A stretch of DNA of 64,000 nucleotides from Alsobacter sp046349155 (GTDB lineage Bacteria > Pseudomonadota > Alphaproteobacteria > Rhizobiales > Beijerinckiaceae). Where the stretch lies: assembly GCA_046349155.1 (NCBI GenBank), contig JAXMCW010000001.1, positions 1,426,001 through 1,490,000 of the forward strand, written 5' to 3'. Shown piece by piece: positions 60,934 to 64,000 of this stretch. Every line of letters begins with the position of its first letter. Position 1 is the first letter of the stretch. Position numbers and translations under genes: made by a program. The notes beneath the pieces are model-generated. The model was not told where the DNA came from. It saw nothing but the letters and a program-made list of their open reading frames with translations, and searched no databases.

Positions 60934-62717
60934 CGGGCTCGATCCTCGGCCAGGCGGCGGAGGTCCTCTGCCCCGCAGCGCGTGGTGAAGGCGTGGAAGC
61001 TCTCGGCGGGGCCGGAGCGGTGGTCGAGGTAGGCGCGAAGCAGGCGCTCGACGGTGGCGGGCGTGTCCTCCGCCCTGACATCGCGCCATAATTCCCGGGC
61101 GATGGCGGCCTCGGCGCCGAAGCCGCCGCCGACCACCACGTGGAAGCCGTCGACGGTGTCTCCATCGTCACTGACGGGAACGCGCGCTCCGATGAGCCCG
61201 ATGTCGCCGATGTAATGTTGGGCGCAGCTGTTGTGGCAGCCCGTCACATGGATGTTCACCGGCGAGTCGAGGCTCATGCGGGCCTCGCACCAGGCGGCGA
61301 TGGCCTCGGCCGCGCCCTTGGTGTCGGCGCCGGCGAAGCGGCAGCCGCGGCTGCCCGTGCAGGCGACGAGCCCGGCGCGGATGGCGCTGGCGCGCCAGTC
61401 GAGACCCATCGCCTCGATCCGGGCCTTGGCCTCAGCCACATGGTCGTCGGGGATGCCAGAGACCAGCAGGTTCTGCCAGACGGTGAGGCGGATCTCGCCG
61501 TCGCCGAGATCATGGGAGAGGGTCGCGAGGCCGCGCATCTGGTCGGTGCTCAAGCGGCCAACGGGCAGCACCACGCCGACATAGTTCAGGCCCTTCTGCC
61601 TCTGCGGATGTACGCCGACATGGGCCTGCCTGTCCTGCTCCGGCCGCGGCTTGACGAAGGCGGCATCGATGCGCGCAAGCGGCGCGCTGAGCTCGGCCTC
61701 CACCGCCGCAAGAAACTTCTCGAAACCCCAGGCGTCGAGCACGTATTTCAGGCGCGCCTTGGCCCGGTTGGTGCGGTCGCCCTCGCGGATGAAGACGCGC
61801 AGGATGGCGTCGGCCACACGGGTCGCGTCGGCGGGAGGCAGCACCACGCCCGTGTCTCGCGCGAGATCCCGGTGGCCCGTGATGCCGCCGAGCGCGAGGC
61901 GGAACCACACGCCCGGCGCGACAGGTGCGCCCTCCGTCACCTCGACGGCCTGGAAGCCGATGTCGTTGGTGTCCTCCAGCGTCGGGATGCGACCGCCACC
62001 GTCGAAGGCCACGTTGAATTTCCGGGGCAGGCCGGTCAGCGAGCGGTCATTGAGCACGTGGAAGTGCCACTCGCGGGCCAAGGGGCGGGTGTCGATGAGC
62101 GCCTGAGGGTCGATGCCCGCCGTCGCGTCGCCCGTCACGTTGCGGATGTTGTCCGCCCCCGACCCGCGGGAGCAGAGCCCCAGGTCCTGCAGCCCCTCGA
62201 CGAAGGCCACGGCATCCTGCGCCTTGATCTCCCGCACCTGGAGATTCGCGCGGGTGGTGGCGTGCGCGTAGCCGCCGCCGAGCCGGTCGGCGATGTCTGC
62301 GAGCCCGGCGAATTGCTGCGCCCTGAGGATCCCGTTGGGGATGCGCAGGCGGCACATGTAGCTGTCTTGAGCCGGCGCGACGTAGAAGAGCCCGTAATAG
62401 CGCCAGCGGAAATTGTCGGCGGGCTTGGGATATTGCCCGGTCGTTGCCTGGGCGCGCAGACGGGGATAGGCGTCGAAGGGGTGCTCCTCGCGCTTCCACT
62501 TCTCCTGGTCGACGAGCTTCCCGCCTGCCGCTGCAACGCGGTCCTGCGCCTCGATGTGGATGGCGTCAGGGCCTGTCGGCCGGGAGACTGGAATAGCCGG
62601 GGCGGCCGCCTGTCCGGCGCCGAGGCCCGGCAGCCCCCGTGCGCCGCGGCCGGCCTGCACTCCGGAGACGAAGCCTTCGAGGTAGCGCTTTTGGTCGGGG
62701 GAGAAATCCTGGCTCAT
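60930..62717 (-). CDS. nirA: Nitrite reductase, sirohaem type (NirA-like)
   Basis: The protein has 595 residues with two nitrite/sulfite reductase ferredoxin-like halves. The sirohaem/4Fe-4S ligands are in ACTGSRGCRFAG (C-x5-C) and TGCHNSCAQHYIGDIG (C-x3-C). The N-terminal arm has RGSGADNIRNVTG, typical of the family. It reduces nitrite to ammonia in the cytoplasm. The ATG at 62717 has GAGGG upstream and lies 7 nt after the stop of the FAD protein. It could have sulfite reductase activity, but the nas context favours nitrite. Confidence 0.92.
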   Translation of the reverse strand: MSQDFSPDQKRYLEGFVSGVQAGRGARGLPGLGAGQAAAPAIPVSRPTGPDAIHIEAQDRVAAAGGKLVDQEKWKREEHPFDAYPRLRAQATTGQYPKPADNFRWRYYGLFYVAPAQDSYMCRLRIPNGILRAQQFAGLADIADRLGGGYAHATTRANLQVREIKAQDAVAFVEGLQDLGLCSRGSGADNIRNVTGDATAGIDPQALIDTRPLAREWHFHVLNDRSLTGLPRKFNVAFDGGGRIPTLEDTNDIGFQAVEVTEGAPVAPGVWFRLALGGITGHRDLARDTGVVLPPADATRVADAILRVFIREGDRTNRAKARLKYVLDAWGFEKFLAAVEAELSAPLARIDAAFVKPRPEQDRQAHVGVHPQRQKGLNYVGVVLPVGRLSTDQMRGLATLSHDLGDGEIRLTVWQNLLVSGIPDDHVAEAKARIEAMGLDWRASAIRAGLVACTGSRGCRFAGADTKGAAEAIAAWCEARMSLDSPVNIHVTGCHNSCAQHYIGDIGLIGARVPVSDDGDTVDGFHVVVGGGFGAEAAIARELWRDVRAEDTPATVERLLRAYLDHRSGPAESFHAFTTRCGAEDLRRLAEDRAR

Positions 62718-62724
62718 CGCGCCC

Positions 62725-63957
62725 TCACGCCGCCTGGAGGTCGGCGATCGCCCGGCCGAACACGAGCGATCCGCGCAAGCCGGACACGTCCGCGCCGGAG
62801 CGCAGCAGGCCGAGGTACCAGAGCGCGTCGCCCGTCTCGCCGTGCAGCACCACGCCGGCGAGCCGGTTCCCGTTGAGCACCAGGCGGCGATAGTGACGCC
62901 GCGCGCGATCGACGAAGACGAGGTCCTCGTCGCCCGGCTGCGCCTCGATGCGGCCCGCCGAGAAGACCCCGACCCCCGACACCTTGAGGTTCGTGGCGAC
63001 GACGGAGCCGGCATAGGCCGCGTCCCCGCCCGCCAGCCGCTCGGCGAGCACGCGCGCCTGTTCGTAGCCGGGCTCGACCAACCCGTAGCAGAGGCCGCGG
63101 TGCTCGGCGCATTCGCCGATCGCGAAGATATCGGCCGCCGAGGTGGCGAGCCCGTCGTCGACCTGCACGCCGCGCCCCACCACGACGCCCGCCCGACGCG
63201 CGACGTCGATGGCGGGCTTCACGCCAACCGCGCAGACGACGAGGTCTGCGGGCAGCACGCGCCCGTCCTTCAGCGCCAGAGCCTCGACCCGTTCCTCCCC
63301 GAGCACGGCCGCGCTGTCGGCCTGCAGCAGGACGCGGACGCCCTTCTCCTCCACGGCCTCGAGCAGCATGCGGGCCGCCGCCGCGTCGAGCTGGCGCTCC
63401 ATCAGCCGGTCCATGAGGTGCACGAGCGTCACCTTATGCCCGGCCTTGGCGAGGCCTGTCGCCGCCTCGATCCCGAGCAGCCCGCCCCCGATCACGACGG
63501 CACGGGACCCCGGGGAGAGATTCGACATCGCCTCAACGTCCGTCCGGTCCCGGAAGGTCATCGCTCCCGGCAGGTCCATGCCTGGAAGCGGCAGCCGGAT
63601 GGCGTCCGATCCCGTGGCGAGGACGGCGAGATCGAAGCCGAGCACCTCGCCGTCGTCCAGCGTCGCGGTGCGTCCGGGCGCGTCGAGCATCGCCACGCGG
63701 CGGCCGAGGCGCATGGAGATGCCTTGCGCCTCGGCCCAACCCTCGGGTCGCAAGGTCAGGTCGCCATCCGCGACCTCGCCGGCCAGCAGCGAGGAGAGCA
63801 ACACGCGGTTATAGGCCGGCCACGCCTCGGCACCGACCACCGTGACCGCGAACCGGTCGGGCGCGAGCGCCAGGAGACGCTCGAGGAAGCGGGTGGCGAC
63901 CATGCCATTGCCGATCACCAGGAGACGCTCACGACCGGGCGAGAAACGGGCCGCCAT
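62725..63957 (-). CDS. FAD-dependent oxidoreductase, NirB N-terminal-like
   Basis: The protein has 410 residues. It is a pyridine nucleotide-disulfide type flavoprotein with ERLLVIGNGMVATRFLERLL at the N-terminus and RAVVIGGGLLGIEAATGLA in the middle. Sequence style (PAYNRVLLSSLLAGE) matches the N-terminal half of NADH nitrite reductase NirB. As a separate protein it probably feeds NADH electrons to the NirA-like enzyme. The ATG at 63957 is chosen over one at 63975; GAGG lies upstream. Confidence 0.88.
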   Translation of the reverse strand: MAARFSPGRERLLVIGNGMVATRFLERLLALAPDRFAVTVVGAEAWPAYNRVLLSSLLAGEVADGDLTLRPEGWAEAQGISMRLGRRVAMLDAPGRTATLDDGEVLGFDLAVLATGSDAIRLPLPGMDLPGAMTFRDRTDVEAMSNLSPGSRAVVIGGGLLGIEAATGLAKAGHKVTLVHLMDRLMERQLDAAAARMLLEAVEEKGVRVLLQADSAAVLGEERVEALALKDGRVLPADLVVCAVGVKPAIDVARRAGVVVGRGVQVDDGLATSAADIFAIGECAEHRGLCYGLVEPGYEQARVLAERLAGGDAAYAGSVVATNLKVSGVGVFSAGRIEAQPGDEDLVFVDRARRHYRRLVLNGNRLAGVVLHGETGDALWYLGLLRSGADVSGLRGSLVFGRAIADLQAA

Positions 63958-63958
63958 G

Positions 63959-64000
63959 TCAGGCGGCCTCGACATAGTGGTGGCGCTCGTAGAGGAAGCG
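63959..64000 (-). CDS. End of a probable nitrate ABC transporter ATP-binding protein
   Basis: Only the last 13 codons (RFLYERHHYVEAA, then stop) are in the window. The ending resembles NrtD/NasD-type ATPases of nitrate transporters, which usually precede this operon. The stop is one base from the ATG of the FAD protein, so they are co-transcribed. The identity is inferred from context. Confidence 0.5.
   Translation of the reverse strand, partial: RFLYERHHYVEAA

Overview
The window is GC-rich DNA in the style of an alphaproteobacterium, most likely order Hyphomicrobiales. The support is the overlapping ATGA/GTGA operon junctions, the arsR-arsC-aqpS-arsC-arsH operon with an aquaporin in place of ArsB, the narK fusion followed by narGHJI-ppiC, and a nas cluster with a NirA-like reductase. 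The genus cannot be fixed from the sequence. Two conserved metabolic blocks flank a mosaic accessory region.

1-22.8 kb is a catabolic locus for an amine or amino-acid-like compound. It holds a family 5 binding-protein ABC transporter, two type II HAD hydrolases, a class III aminotransferase, a PuuB-like amine oxidase, two aldehyde dehydrogenases, a cupin, a GhrA-like hydroxyacid dehydrogenase and two paralogous GNAT acetyltransferases. It also holds a hydantoinase/oxoprolinase pair (hyuA, hyuB) and the pieces of a three-part flavoprotein dehydrogenase: a DAO-family subunit, a small 2Fe-2S subunit and an FAD/2Fe-2S subunit. A LysR regulator ends the block.

22.8-43 kb is accessory DNA, lower in GC in places. 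It begins with a phage-like remnant carrying adjacent tRNA genes (CAT and GAA anticodons) and small minus-strand genes. Next come three inverted repeats with a CAGGGA core and then a 1134-residue SF1 helicase-PLD nuclease fusion. That fusion has the architecture of the anti-phage system Mokosh type II and is the most exciting gene here. Then follow an arsenic operon in which the first arsC appears to start at ACG and arsH is frameshifted, and an IS3-family element between two truncated genes (a methyltransferase and a nucleoside phosphorylase). After these come an RcnR/CsoR-type repressor with an RcnA-like Ni/Co exporter, His/Met-rich secreted proteins, and a six-gene minus-strand cluster with NnrS-like, DUF2249, DUF59 and DUF1858 proteins.

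43-55.2 kb is a respiratory nitrate reductase operon: narK (a two-module fusion), narG, narH, narJ, narI, ppiC and two accessory genes. A divergent Crp/Fnr regulator precedes it, and two FNR-like boxes lie in the shared promoter. A GAF-domain gene sits in an AT-rich gap.

56.6-64 kb is an assimilatory nitrate/nitrite reductase operon on the minus strand. In transcription order it holds the end of what is probably a nitrate ABC transporter ATPase, a NirB-like FAD protein, NirA-like nitrite reductase, an Fe-S/FAD/NADPH flavoprotein and NasA. The window therefore joins dissimilatory and assimilatory nitrate reduction, with the two operons converging on the AT-rich gap around the GAF gene.
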